Shown here in pieces: positions 1 to 10,897 of a DNA stretch of 48,450 nucleotides. The first letter of the stretch is position 1. Every line of letters starts with the position of its first letter. A program made the position numbers and the translations under genes. Source of the DNA: Chara braunii (taxonomy: Eukaryota > Streptophyta > Charophyceae > Charales > Characeae). Under the pieces are notes generated by a model. That model saw only the letters and a program-made list of their open reading frames with translations, did no database searches and was not told the origin of the DNA. The stretch covers positions 867,440 to 915,889 of the forward strand of contig BFEA01000544.1 in NCBI GenBank assembly GCA_003427395.1, written 5' to 3'.

Positions 1-183
1 TGAGAGTTGAGCCATGTATGTGAGTGAGACTTGCTCAAACACATGCTCATGGCTAATGCATGCAACCAAGTTTGAAATAGACTGCCATCATGTGATAGTT
101 GAGTCATGTTTGTGAGTGAGACTTGCTCAAATACATGCTCATGGCTCATGCATGCAACCAAGTTTGAAATGGAATGTCATCAT
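1..183. repeat. Two-copy 92-bp tandem repeat
   Basis: Two copies of a 92-bp unit begin near 1 and 93 (TGAGAGTTGAGCCATG / TGATAGTTGAGTCATG) and each ends in GCATGCAACCAAGTTTGAAAT. The unit length nearly equals that of the neighbouring 91-bp satellite, but the sequence is different. It is therefore either a second satellite family or a far-diverged branch of the same one. The array may continue left of the window. Confidence 0.8.
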
Positions 184-2035
184 CTATTATGTGAATGGAA
201 AGCACAAGCTAGACTAGTCTCAAAACACAAGTCTTGAGCACGAAATCACTTATGGAAGAATCGGATTATTTCCTACAAGCATGTGGGTGAGAATTAAGAC
301 TTACATTCGACCAAATCACAAGTATTGAGTGTGAGATCATCCATAATAGAATCGGAGCATCACCTACTCGCATGGGAGTGAAAAGCAAGAGTTGAAGTAG
401 CCCAAATCACAAGGATTGATCATGAGATCATCTATAGAAGAATCAGAGCATCTCCTACTAGCATATGAGTGGAAAGCAAAAGTTACACTAGACTATATCA
501 CAAGATTTGAGCAAGAGATCAACCATGGAAGAATCGGAGCATCTCGTACTAGCATATGAGTGAAAAGCAAGATCTACACTAGACCAAATCACAAGTATTG
601 AGCATGAGATCATCCATGAAAGAATCGGAGCATCACCTACTAGTATGGGAGTGAAATACAGGAGTTACATTAGGCTATATCACAAGATTTGAGCAAGATA
701 TCATCAATGAAAGAATCGGAGCATCACCTACTAGTGTGTGAGTGAAATGCATCAGTTAAAGCAGCCCAAATCACAAGAATTGAACATGAGATCATCCATA
801 GAAGAATCGGGGTATCACCTACTAGTGTTTGAGTGAAATGCAAGAGTTGAAGTAGCCCAAATCACAAGAATTAAACATGAGACCATCCATAGAAGAATCG
901 GAGCACTACCTACAAGTGTGTGAGTGAAAAACAAGAGTTACACTAGGCTATATCACAAGGTTTGAGCAAGCGATCATCCATGGAAGAATCGGAGGATCCC
1001 CTATTAGCATGTGAGTGAAAAGCAAGATCTCCATTAGACCAAATCACAAGTGTTGAGTGTGAGATCATCCATGAAGGAATCGGAGCATCACCTACTAATG
1101 TGTGAGTGAAATGCAAAAGTTAAGGTAGCCCAAATTACAAGAATTGAATATGAGATCACCCATAGAAGAATCGGAGCATCACCTACAAGTGTGCGAGTNG
1201 AGTGAAATGCAAAAGTTAAGGTAGCCCAAATTACAAGAATTGAATATGAGATCACCCATAGAAGAATCGGAGCATCACCTACAAGTGTGTGAGTGAAAAA
1301 CAAGAGTTATACTAGGCTATATCACAAGATTTGAGCAAGAGATCATCCATGAAGGAATCGGAGCATCTCCTACTAGCATGTGAGTGAAAAGTGAGATCTA
1401 CACTAGGCCAAATCACAAGTAATGACCATGAGATCATCCATGAAAGAATCGGAGCATCTCCTACTAGCATGTGAGTGAAAAGCAAGATCTAGACTAGACC
1501 AAATCACAAGTAATGAGCATGAGATCATCCACGAAAAAATCTGAGCATCTCCTACTAGTATGTGAGTGAAAAGCAAGAGTTGCACCAGGCTATATCACAA
1601 GATTTGAGCAAGAGATCATCCATGGAAGTTTCAGAGCATCTCCTACTAGCATGTGAGTGAAAACCAAGCTCTACACCAGACCAAATCACAAGTAATGAGC
1701 ATGAGATCAACCTTGAAAGAATCGGAGCATCACCTACTAGTATGTGAGTGAAAAGCAAGAGTTGCACTAGGCTATATCACAAGATTTCATCCATGGAAGA
1801 ATCGGAGCATCTCCTACTAGCATGTGAGTGAAAAGTAAGCTCTACACTAGACTAAATCACATGTAATGAGTATGAGATCATCCATGAAAGAATCGGAGCA
1901 TCTCCTACTAGCATGTGAGTGAAAAGCAAGAGTTACACTAGGCTGTATCACAAGATTTGAGCTAGAGATTATTCATGGAAAATTCGAAGCATCTCCTATT
2001 AGTGTGTGAATGAAAAGCAAGATCTACATTAGTCC
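184..2035. repeat. 91-bp satellite array, about 20 units, three unit types
   Basis: Units share the core GAATCGGAGCATC(A/T)CCTACTAG followed by TGTGAGTGAAA. The core recurs at 1451, 1542, 1633, 1724, then 1804 (a shortened unit) and 1895, giving a 91-bp period. Three variants are told apart by the middle of the unit: A (ATCTACACTAGACCAAATCACAAG), B (AGTTACACTAGGCTATATCACAAG) and C (AGTTGAAGTAGCCCAAATCACAAG). The left units (184-380) are degenerate. Short open frames in the array are side effects of the 91-bp period and not genes. Confidence 0.93.
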
Positions 2036-2037
2036 AA

Positions 2038-2330
2038 TAGGCAAGGGAAAAGAGGGAAGAAGAAAAAGAAGAGAAAGAAAAGAAGATGGGATGGAGGAGG
2101 AGAACAAGAAGAAGAAGAGGAAAAAGAAGAAGAAGAAGAAGAAGAAGAACATGATGATGATGATGATGCTGATGATGATGATGATGATGAAGATGAAGGA
2201 AGGAAAGGAAGAAGGAGAAGAGTGAAGGGGGGGGAGAAGAGGAAGAAGAAGAAGAATAAGAAAATGAAGAAGAAGAAGAAGAAGAAGAAGAAGAAGAAGA
2301 AGAAGAAGAAGATGGAGAAGAACCTCATTT
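2038..2330. repeat. Purine-rich GAA/GAT microsatellite
   Basis: Almost pure purine on the plus strand: (GAA)n and AAG runs, an internal (GAT)n stretch near 2150-2195, and (GAA)n again at 2240-2315. Open frames here on both strands (poly-Lys/Glu/Met or poly-Leu/Ser/Phe) are low-complexity artefacts. Confidence 0.9.
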
Positions 2331-3480
2331 TTTTCACTCACCTTCTTGATTTCTTGGAGATGGAGCCTCAACCTTGATGAAGGTTCCTCCTTCTTGCACA
2401 ACTTCCTTCTTGGCTACGACTTTCTTCTTCCTCAAGCCCCTCTCCTTCCTCTCTCATTTTTTCGCAAGTTACCACAAACTCCTATCACCATAGCTATGGA
2501 GTCCTCCCCTCTAAGAGGGCTAATGGGACTCCCTCTGGCCTCTCTCTCTTCCTCACACCCAAGGGGCTATGGCGGATCACCTCCGTAGGGCCAACCTCAC
2601 TACCACTAGTCTCTAGAGCTACTCCCCCTAGCTCATGGCCTCCACCAAGCTCCTATACGGCATGGGTTCCCCTCTCCTCTCTCCAAGTGAAAGAGTGCTC
2701 CTATGAGCTCACTTGGGCAGCATGGGCACTCCTCATGCAATTGTGAAAGTGCCAAAGTGGCAGACTGAATTCCCAGCTTATGTAGGCTGAAACCAGCAGT
2801 CTGGCCAGCCCATGGGCTTCCCCATGTGCCTTGAGGTGAACCGAGGTACCCCCAAGGCAAAATTCTACTACTAGGCCCGTCCGGAGGTACCCGGGCCTTT
2901 TTTTGGTCAAGTAAATGCAGGTCGATTGGTTGGTACCAACTCGGATTGCCTCTTGGCCTACTTCGGCATCCTTTTTACCTAAAAAATGTTGGCCCCTTGG
3001 GTCCTAATGCCCAAGGGGCAACTTTACTTAAGAGAAAAAGGCCTTGTGGGTCTTTTTCTCAATTTTTTCAGTTTGTACCCCATTTTGGGTAGGCCGAGAT
3101 ATTTTTCCATACAGCGGCACATTTTTAGCCTTGGATTTGGATGAGATCCAAGGCCAGCAATATTCCGTGTCACCCCCAAGTAGCCCTTGCTTCAATTTTG
3201 AGCCTCTAAGTCCACTTTTTCAATTTTTGGTGCATATGGCTCTCTTTTTGGACCAAATGCACAGTTTTGTCCCTTTCCCTCTTTTTTTTCTTTCCATGTT
3301 GGGCTGCCACCTCATTCCGGAGCTAGGTGTTTTGAGCTGGCCCATAAAAAACGGCTAGTTTCTCTCCACCATGAGATCTGATCTCAGATGCATGGTCTAA
3401 AAGAAAACTGATCATTTCTCTTTTGTATTTTCTCTCATTTTCTTCTTTTTAATTCAGATTTTATTGAGATATGGCCTCAA
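2331..3480. other. Pyrimidine-rich stretch, no supported gene
   Basis: C/T-rich DNA with short, biased open frames on both strands and no recognisable domain. It contains an inverted repeat TGAGATC-T-GATCTCA at 3371-3385. A related one (TGAGAT-CTC-ATCTCA) lies at 4322-4336. I see no transposon ends or RNA gene. Confidence 0.6.
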
Positions 3481-5345
3481 GGGCTATATCTCTGCAATCC
3501 GGATTGCCCTCCCTCATTCTAGGAAGGATGAGGTCACAGTTGGGACCTTCCAGTCCCGACTGTGCATGTCCCAATAAGTCGGCACACTCTCCTCCACTCT
3601 TTTCTCCCTTTTTTTTTTCATTCTCCCTTCAATTTCTCTCATTTTTTTCTTTTTTTTTCTTTTATTTCAATTGTGACAAGTGTCAAACTGCTGTGCACCC
3701 TCTTTCTAGGCCTTAGGACCTCATTTATGACTAGATTCATGGCTAGTACTTGGCCGTTATATCTCGGATTACAACAATGGCACCCCCATGCTCCTAGGGG
3801 GCTCCATTTTGTCTCCGTTTGTCCAATTTTGAGCCGATTTGCTACGATTTTCTAAGGACAGCCTTTTTCTTATGTTGAGTCTCTTGAGGCTCTATTTTCT
3901 CGTGCCTAGCTAGTCCGAGATATATCGGACTGCTGGGCAGCCCTCCCAACACTATTATTTCACTTTTTTTTCTCTCCAAGGCTCTCTCACTTGCCCCCAC
4001 AAGTGTTTGCACTAGTGGTACTAATATTTCTCACCGTCTAGATCCTTGATCTCGATGGTGTCGTTTGTTTGCACCATTATTCTTTGTGCTTGCTCATGGT
4101 TCCCTTGCGACATCTCAAGTCTCCACCACTTTTCCTCCGTACTAGTTTCGTTTTCTTGTTCCGCCGGCGGTCCGGCCGGCGCGTGTCCCGTTTTCGACTT
4201 TTATTATTTGGACTCACTTGGTCCCCGACAACATTCCGGACGGTGTCCCATTTTTATTTTTGGGGCTCCCTTGCCCTTCGTGGTCCCATCATCTCTATAT
4301 GTGTGCCGATTTTTCTAGGCCGTGAGATCTCATCTCATGATTGTCGTTTATCGTCTCCACTTGCCTCATGCTGAAATTACTCCTTTCCAGTCTTTTGGGT
4401 TTGCCATGGCTCATTTTCCCTTAGCCTAGGCACCCCTATGCAGTCCGTTATTTCTCAGACTGCAGTCGTAACTATTTTCTTAGTCCCACAGCCCCACAAC
4501 GTGCCCCATGTTAAATGAAAATGAAGCGTTGAATTTCTAAGTGCATCCGGGCTCGATATTGGCTCCGGATGCACCTAAAACATGTGTTTCTCCTCCCCCA
4601 TGTAGTCCGTTTTATTTCGGTTGCGTGGGGCCTTGATTTTCTCTGCAAAAATAAAAAAAAATCAAAATCCATTGCAACTGCTATATTCCAGAATCAATCT
4701 GGTCACGGATGTATCTCCTTAAGTGCCCGTTTTTTACTATTAAGGTCTTTTTTTTTTCTTTTTTTTTTTTTTCTCCTCCTTTTTTGGACAGTAGGGACCT
4801 GCATGTCACTACTTGTGGCAGTCCTTACTGATGGCCAACTCACTCACTCCCTCTCACTCTTTTTATCTTATTCTTCCACATTTTCTTTTTTTTTTTCTCT
4901 TTTTTTTAGCATGTCAAGTGTGAAGTGGCCGTTAAGGCCCTTTTGTAACCCCTTCCTCTTAGTTTTGGCCCTTCCTATGCCCAAGGTGCAGTCCGTTCTA
5001 TCTCGGATTCCAATAATGCCCTTCTCATGGCCATGGGAGTTTTCTTTTACTCTTATTTTTCTCCCACAGTAGCCCCTCCTACTCCGATTTTCTTCCGGAG
5101 GCCTATTTTTCACATGGGGTCTCTTTTTACTTCATTTTCTTGAGGGAGGCTGATCCGAGATTTTTCGGATTGCTTCCATGCTTCTTACTTCAAGTTTCTT
5201 TACTTTTTTTTTTTCCTTTTGGTCATCCCGTTTGCTACCATTAGTGCTTGCACTAGTGGTGCTAATATTCTTGGTCGTCAAGATGTCAATCTTGACGGTG
5301 CACCTTGCCTTTATTATTTTCCCTCATGCGGTGCCGCCGTTTCTT
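3481..5345. repeat. Diverged repeat at ~1.24-kb spacing with recurring short palindromes
   Basis: Segments recur at about 1.23-1.24 kb. The text around 3755 (CCGTTATATCTCGGATTACAA) matches that around 4990 (CCGTTCTATCTCGGATTCCAA). The text at 4000-4060 (TGCACTAGTGGTACTAATATT) matches 5249-5270 (TGCACTAGTGGTGCTAATATT). Short palindromes are scattered through it: GCAATCCGGATTGC (3497-3510), AGTCCGA-GATATA-TCGGACT (about 3911-3930) and ATCCGA-gattt-TTCGGAT (about 5153). No protein-coding evidence was seen. The region may be a degraded noncoding part of a retroelement, but no ends are visible. Confidence 0.55.
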
Positions 5346-5360
5346 CTTGGGACTTTCACA

Positions 5361-5490
5361 TGTCCCCGTCATTCGTCCCATCGACGGTCCCCGACACTTA
5401 GTCCCACCGGTGGTCCCCGGCACTTGGTCCCACCTGTGGTCCCCGGTACTTAGTCTCGCCGGTGGTCCTTGGCACATTTTGCCTCGAGTG
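5361..5490. repeat. 26-bp minisatellite, about five units
   Basis: Units of the form GGTCCCCGRCACTTRGTCCCACCGGT start at 5386, 5412, 5438 and 5464, each 26 bp apart. A diverged first unit starts at 5361 (TGTCCCCGTCATTCGTCCC). Open frames across it rich in Pro, His and Val reflect the repeat. Confidence 0.85.
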
Positions 5491-7448
5491 TCATTATTTT
5501 TACTTAGTCCCACGTGGCCCCGGGCGCCTTTTCCTAAGGTGTCCCACGTTCCTTGGGCGTTTTCCGCCCCACGGTGACCCCTTTCCCTTGTCTTTCTTGC
5601 GCCTTGCGTGCGCTAGTTCCTTTGGTCGCGGACCTCCACTCAATGCTCCCATAGGTGGCCCCCATGTTGGACCCTTGTTCTCTAGCTTCCCACTGCCTCC
5701 GAGCGGTCCATCTCTCGACTTCCTCATTCCTTTGTTGCTGTCGCGCCGTGTTTGCCGGTTCAAGGGCTCTTTGGCCTTAGTCTTGTCGAGTTTCAACGGC
5801 CCTCAAGGCCTCATGCTATGTACTATGTGGCCCTGTTCTTGCGCTTATTCTCTTGTCGTGGCTGGTGTTTTCCTCCTGTGGTTCTCACCCCAGGGCATCA
5901 CTCCCTTCTGTCGCCTAATCCTTTGTCTTTTCTCTTTCTTTCTTCCTTTCTCCAGATTTCTCTGTCGTGCACAATCTATCTATATTTAATCTCTCGAGTG
6001 ATGGGAAGTTATTCGAGACCCGCCAGTCCCGACAACGTGCGAGCACAACCTTTGCGTTCGTGGTGTGGCTTCACGCTCGATGTTCTCGCTGGTGTGGCCG
6101 TGCATAGAGGAAGGAGGGTGTTTGCACACTCTTCAACCAAATCGCGTGCTTAGGAGTGTTGTAGGTTCAGGTAGCGATGGCGGCTTGAGCATGCGTTTAG
6201 GAGCGTAGTGGGTGAGCGCGTGCAGGCAGATTGATAGGGGGCTATAGCGCAAAGTTTCCACAATAGCTGGACTCTCGTATGAATGAGGATATACCCTGCA
6301 GATTGCAGTGTCTAAAATAGGCAATTGAAATGTGTAGTTTGCTTTTTTTTTAGGGGTATGTAGATTCGAGTTAAAAAAGGTTGTTTTAATTGGAGGGTAC
6401 AGTTGGTCTGGTGAAGTTGTGAATATCTTCTTAGTATGGGTGGTAGCATGGTTGCAGTGTATGTTTTTTTTACATATCGGGGGTTATGGGGTTAAGTGGG
6501 GTTCTTTTTTGCCTTGGTGTCGTCGTCTGCAGTCTGTGCATGTTATGGCGGGAAACTTTCTGCCTGTTTTTTTGCTCGTTTTTTTTCCTGGCTATGATGA
6601 CGTCCTTTTCACAGGGGTCGTGCCGAACTTTTTGGATTATGTTGACGTCCTTGTGTCTAGTGTTTTTGTTTTTGTCTTCTTCTAATTGTACCTTTTTCCG
6701 TTTTTCGTTTTACGTGTTCATTGGTTGTTGTGCAGATCGGTCATGTCATCGGTCATAGAGTATAGGGTCTCTGCGTGTGGTTGTTGTGGTGTTGCATAGG
6801 GACAAAATTTTGGTTTGCAGGGTTTTTTTTTTAGCTTCTTCTGGAGAGTGTGTGTTGCCGCCGGGGCGCATAGCTCCACGCCTGTATTTGCTTCTTCTAG
6901 GTGGGGTTCAGCATAGGCATAGCAATGGGTGTGTGTGTGTTTTTGGCGGGGTCGGAGGTATGTGGTGGATTGAGTATTGTATGTCGGGGGTTAGGAGATT
7001 TACGGGGAGAGTCTTATGTCCTTCGTTTTGAGTTGATAATTTTTTCTTTTTCTGGTTGATTTTAGCTCGTTCTTTTTGTTTTTTATGCTTGGGCTATAGC
7101 GGTTTTTCTCGTAGAGTTTGGAGTTGGCTTTGGATGATGTTGATGTCAGGCGTGCATCATGTTCTGAATTTCCTTGCGAGTTTGTCGTTTATGTTTTGTT
7201 TTAATTGTCTATGAAAAAATGAACTTTGTTCGTAGACTTCGTTTTTTTTGGAGAGATCGGTGGCAGTGGCAGTATGTGTAAGGGGTGGGTGCATTCCATG
7301 TTGTGTCAAGGAGTCTTATTTTGGGGGGGGAGTCTTTGGTAATTTGTTTTATGGTGTATTTTTCGGGTGACGTGTTTTTTTGGGAAAAAAAGCAAGTAAA
7401 ATCTGTGATAGGTCCGGGTACTGTGTTTGTCTTCATGTATGTGTTTAG
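5491..7448. other. C/T-rich then G/T-rich noncoding stretch
   Basis: From 5491 to about 6000 the plus strand is C/T-rich. From about 6130 to 7440 it becomes G/T-rich with many poly-T runs. The open frames (up to about 175 codons) are hydrophobic or basic by composition and resemble nothing I know. No RNA gene, LTR or transposon end was found. Confidence 0.5.
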
Positions 7449-7514
7449 GTGTGTGTATGTTGGGATGTATGTTTATCGGTGTGTATTAGTGTATTCATAT
7501 TTTGTAGGTATGTA

Positions 7515-7545
<31 letters not shown>

Positions 7546-7569
7546 TCGCGGGGGGGAGCCCATCCCCCC

Positions 7570-7611
<42 letters not shown>

Positions 7612-7712
7612 GAAAAGAAAAGAAAAAAAAAAAATGCACCCGTGTGTGTGTGTGTGTGTGTGTGTTCGCGGGGGGGAGGCAACCCTCCCACAATCAATCA
7701 ATCAATCTTTTG
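7449..7712 (+). repeat. Composite repeat units: (GT)n, G7/C7 hairpin, (CAAT)n
   Basis: Two units of the order (GT)n, TTCGCGGGGGGGAG, a C-rich strand, (CAAT)n, A-rich spacer. Unit 1 runs about 7509-7635 and unit 2 about 7643-7712. The G run and C run are separated by a few bases (GGGGGGGAGGCAACCCTCCC) and can fold back. The same units occur three times at 14513-14825 and once in reverse at 27530-27652. They appear to be internal parts of the CGTACG-ended element family. Confidence 0.8.
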
Positions 7713-7748
7713 AATGGATTTTTTTTTTTTCGTTTTTTTTAATTGTAC

Positions 7749-7848
7749 GAGCAATCAATCAACCAATCAACCAATCAATCAACCAATCAATCAACCAATC
7801 AATCAACCAATCAATCAATCCATCTTTTTTTTTTTTTTTTTACACCCA

Positions 7849-7886
<38 letters not shown>

Positions 7887-8036
7887 AATGGGGGGATACC
7901 CCCGGACCCCCGACCTTCCCCCCGCCCCTCCCCCCCCTCAACACCCCCCCGAAAGGCCACATACAGAGGGCCCAAGGCCCGTACGTACGGTCATACGGGA
8001 GTACGTAAGACCCATATACGTACGACCGTATACACT
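7749..8036 (+). mobile_element. Right half of a CGTACG-ended composite element
   Basis: Order: (CAAT)n with CCAAT variants (7752-7823), poly-T, ACACCC, poly-T, GAATGGGG, a C-rich block (CCGACCTTCCCCC...CAACACCCCCCCGAAAGGCCAC), GGGCCCAAGGCCCGTACGTACGG, and CGTACG-rich DNA ending ACCGTATACACTG at 8036. The same order and much of the sequence recur at 24049-24346. There the element ends in GACGACACTG next to an 8-bp target duplication. No matching left end (CAGTG plus CCTCTAAC) was found upstream, so this copy may be truncated on its left. Confidence 0.65.
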
Positions 8037-8200
8037 GCCTCTAACATTTCTAGGATTTAGTTGTTTCTGGTTTTGCTGTTCTTAGGACTTATACACTAGT
8101 CAGCTGTTTCCAAATTGAGGCTACTGCCCCCAACATTCAAGATTTAGTTGTCATTCCTTTCTGCTTTCCTAGGACATGTATACTAGTTAGTTGCTTGGGC
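8034..8200 (+). repeat. Two-copy imperfect repeat of about 80 bp
   Basis: The segment starting CACTGCCTCTAACATTT (8032) and the one starting TACTGCCCCCAACATTC (about 8112) share GATTTAGTTGT, a T/C-rich middle, CTTAGGAC / CCTAGGAC, and TATACTAGT. The first copy overlaps the end of the composite element at 8036, which makes that boundary uncertain. Confidence 0.6.
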
Positions 8201-8410
8201 TTTCACTTAGGCTGTTAGCTGTGACATGTTGTTTTTTGTGACATTTTCTATCCTAGGTTGCATCGCATGGACTCAGCATGGAGCTTGCTCCACATCCTAG
8301 ACTACTCAGGTTTTCTTTTTTTTTGGTAGAGTTATGTCTTGGCGGAAGCGTGCTTGTATCTAGGCGATCCATCACAGACCGAGGATCGTGAAGGATCGCG
8401 GACCCCTGGT

Positions 8411-8546
8411 TGGCCTGTGAGACCAGCCCCTTGGCCTGTTCTCACAGGCCTGTGTTGTATTTGGGGTACCCCAGTCCAGGCCGGTAGCTCTGTCAGTACC
8501 AGCCAGTCCAGTCCAGTCCAGTCAGTCCGCTGGGGTATACCCCAGC
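8411..8546. repeat. Cluster of palindromes around a (GTCCA)n tract
   Basis: Three inverted repeats lie within 136 bp. GGCCTGTGAGA (8411) pairs with TCTCACAGGCC (about 8439). TGGGGTACCCCA at 8462-8473 is a perfect 12-bp palindrome. GCTGGGGTATACCCCAGC at 8529-8546 is a perfect 18-bp palindrome. Between the last two lies (GTCCA)n at about 8503-8524. Function unknown. Confidence 0.8.
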
Positions 8547-9697
8547 CAGAGTGTGTACTTTGGGGCCATTCTACATTGGCACAGTTTTGAGTAGGTGCAT
8601 TGGATTCCGCGTGGGAGCTGCGATGTGCCATCTTGCACCACCCTCATCCTCCATCTCCATCTCTATCCCAGGCAGAGCACCTCACCCGGTGGGTCTGCCA
8701 CATCCACCGTTTGCTCCCTCCTTCCTGACCGTCCTCCTGCTCCAGCTCTCCCTCCTCTTCCTCCTCTCTTCTTCTGTTTCCACCTCCTTCTCCGTCTACT
8801 TTCCCCTGTTGCACATCCTCCTCTTCCTACCTCCTCCTCCTCCGCCGCCACCCTTCCCTCCTCCCTCCTCCAACCTGCTTGTGATGATCAACCCCGTGCC
8901 TCGCACACCATAGTGTGTCCCAGTAGCTTCCACTGGATGTTTTTTTGCTTAATCGGATGGTCGTGGCCGAACATTTCTGGCAGGGACAAGTCCCAGCTCA
9001 AGACGGCCATCTTCCCAGGCAATAACCTTTCTCATTATGTCTGCACGGAAGGGGGATTAATGACGACAGTGATGTAGATACGGTACCATTGGTGAGAACG
9101 TCCACCGCTTAGCCGTGGTGTTGATGGGGACCATGTTCAATGATCGGCGATGGCAGAGGCCACGAAACATTAACGTCTGTCAGAAGGTGAGAGCTGTATA
9201 TCCATGTGCATCTTCTGAGGGGTCGTGACGTCAGTGTATATCCATGTGCATCGTCTGAGGGGTCGTCACGGAAGCTGTATATCCACCGCTCAGTAAGTCC
9301 GGTTATGACACCGCCCATACGGGGACAATGGTATGTCAGGCCAACACAACCAACCAGTTGAGGGACCACTGCAGGCTATAGGGTGCAGCGGAGTGAGCCG
9401 CAATTATAACGGAGCCATCATCAGGTAACGCAGAACATTCATGGGAAATGGGATAGAATGGGATGTACCTAACGTTCCTGTGCGCCGCCCTCGCGTCCAC
9501 GTTGTGCAGGATGCGCCATCGACGTCAGTGATGGGAAAGGGAGGGATACTACAAACACAGGGAGTTTTAGTGGCACACAGACTTGTCAGATCACGCCCAA
9601 GACAAATGCGCATCCCGACATGCATTGCTCCCACATCGGGTTCGAACTCAAAACTGACCGTAACTTCGTATATTGCACCAAGGGGAAGGAGTAAGGA

Positions 9698-9701
<4 letters not shown>
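8547..9701. other. Unassigned region with a 40-bp two-copy repeat
   Basis: C/T-rich (8640-8900), then mixed composition. TGTATATCCATGTGCATCTTCTGAGGGGTCGT at 9195 is repeated at 9235 with one change, and a partial third copy starts near 9273. A proline/serine-rich open frame of up to 160 codons (8595-9077) follows the CCT bias. No domain, RNA gene or transposon end was recognised. Confidence 0.5.
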
Positions 9702-9749
<48 letters not shown>

Positions 9750-9756
9750 AAGAGAG
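9702..9756. repeat. (GT)n followed by a short GA tract
   Basis: (GT)n runs from about 9702 to 9740, followed by GAGAGAGAAAGAGAGAGAG. Simple sequence. Confidence 0.9.
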
Positions 9757-10024
9757 AGAGATTACTGGCAGGACGACCATGTCTACAGCACCCACAGGGG
9801 GAGGCAAAGACAGCGATGTACTCGAGAAAATTAAGATGAGGAAGGTGGGCGATCATCATCACTTTGACGAATAACAACTTCGCAACCCGACCCTGCAACC
9901 TTTACTCTAAGCTCCGGTCCTACCAGCGCATCTGACCTTAGCCCCGCACGCAAACTCCACCCCACATTGGGCACACCAAGCGTGTTTGATGCTCGACTAG
10001 CACCACCTATGGCTTCGTGATTGT

Positions 10025-10028
<4 letters not shown>

Positions 10029-10099
<71 letters not shown>
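10029..10099. repeat. (GA)n microsatellite, about 70 bp
   Basis: An uninterrupted AG/GA dinucleotide run. On the minus strand it creates a spurious Ser/Leu open frame. Confidence 0.95.
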
Positions 10100-10101
<2 letters not shown>

Positions 10102-10897
10102 CGAAGAACGGGAATGATTATGGACAGACCATCGTGGCGAAGGCGGTGCGCAGATCATGAAGAAGTCATGGAGAGGTGAAGAGAGGAAGGGGAGGAAGAG
10201 GATGTCGTGACAGTTGCAAAAGAGTGGGAGAATTTGCAAATGCCTCAGGCCGCTACCGGCATCATACCCATCTCGTTTTTTTCTTTTTTTCCTTTTCCGG
10301 AGGCGGAGAGACACGGGGAGGTTCTGTTAAAGAGAAAAAAAGGCATCATACCCACCTCCACGTCACGAGCCGACCAAATTGCACGGGGCTAATACTCAAA
10401 GAGGTAAAAACACGGGTGCATACTCTAAGTGCTTGAGCTCACGCTTCGTTGTCCTCTTTCTCCTCCCTCCTCCTCCTCGGGCTCATTCTCCTTCTCCACC
10501 TCTTCCCTCCTTGTCAGCCTCCTCCTCACAATCCTCCTATGTCCTCCTCGCTATGCCTTTCCCCTCTTCTTCCTCCTCCTTCCCCTTTTGTCCTCCCTCT
10601 TTCTGCTCCTTCCTCCTTGTGGCCGGTGCTCTTCCTCCTCCTCCTCCATTCTCTTCTTGCACCCATCTCCTCGGCCTTCGCCCTCCTCCTCTCCACCTCT
10701 CTTTCTCCTCGTCCTCTGCCCTAATGCCCACTGGCTTCTGCATCTTGTCTAATGAAGGCGAAGCATTCAGCAAGAGAGCGGTACTAGAGGAAAGTGCAAT
10801 GGACTCAACTTAAAGAGTTTTCGTCTTTTTTTTTTAGCGAGTTCAACTAAGAGTTTACTTAGATAAAATAGATTTGGTGTTGTGGGAATCTTCGCAG
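10100..10897. other. Unassigned region, CTC-rich centre
   Basis: 10430-10740 is strongly CTC/TCC biased, giving Pro/Ser/Leu open frames in all plus-strand frames at once. That is the mark of composition rather than coding. GGCATCATACCCA occurs at 10257 and again at 10341, bracketing about 70 bp of T-rich then A-rich DNA. Confidence 0.5.

Noticed and set aside
1088-1767. Repeated minus-strand open frames (HxLVGDAPIL pattern) in the satellite
   Set aside because: They follow the 91-bp unit, are interrupted between units, and have no independent coding signal.
2010-2401. Open frames on both strands in the GAA/CTT tract
   Set aside because: Single-residue runs produced by a microsatellite; all frames are open together.
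7285-8060. Ile-Asn-Gln-Ser repeat proteins
   Set aside because: Translation of (CAAT)n and (GT)n in the composite repeat.
8595-9077. 160-codon Pro/Ser-rich open frame
   Set aside because: Explained by CCT composition; the overlapping frames are open as well.
9640-9670. B-box-like GGGTTCGAACTC
   Set aside because: No A-box or acceptor stem at tRNA spacing.
10379-10813. Pro/Leu/Ser open frames in the CTC-rich stretch
   Set aside because: All three plus frames are open, a sign of biased composition.
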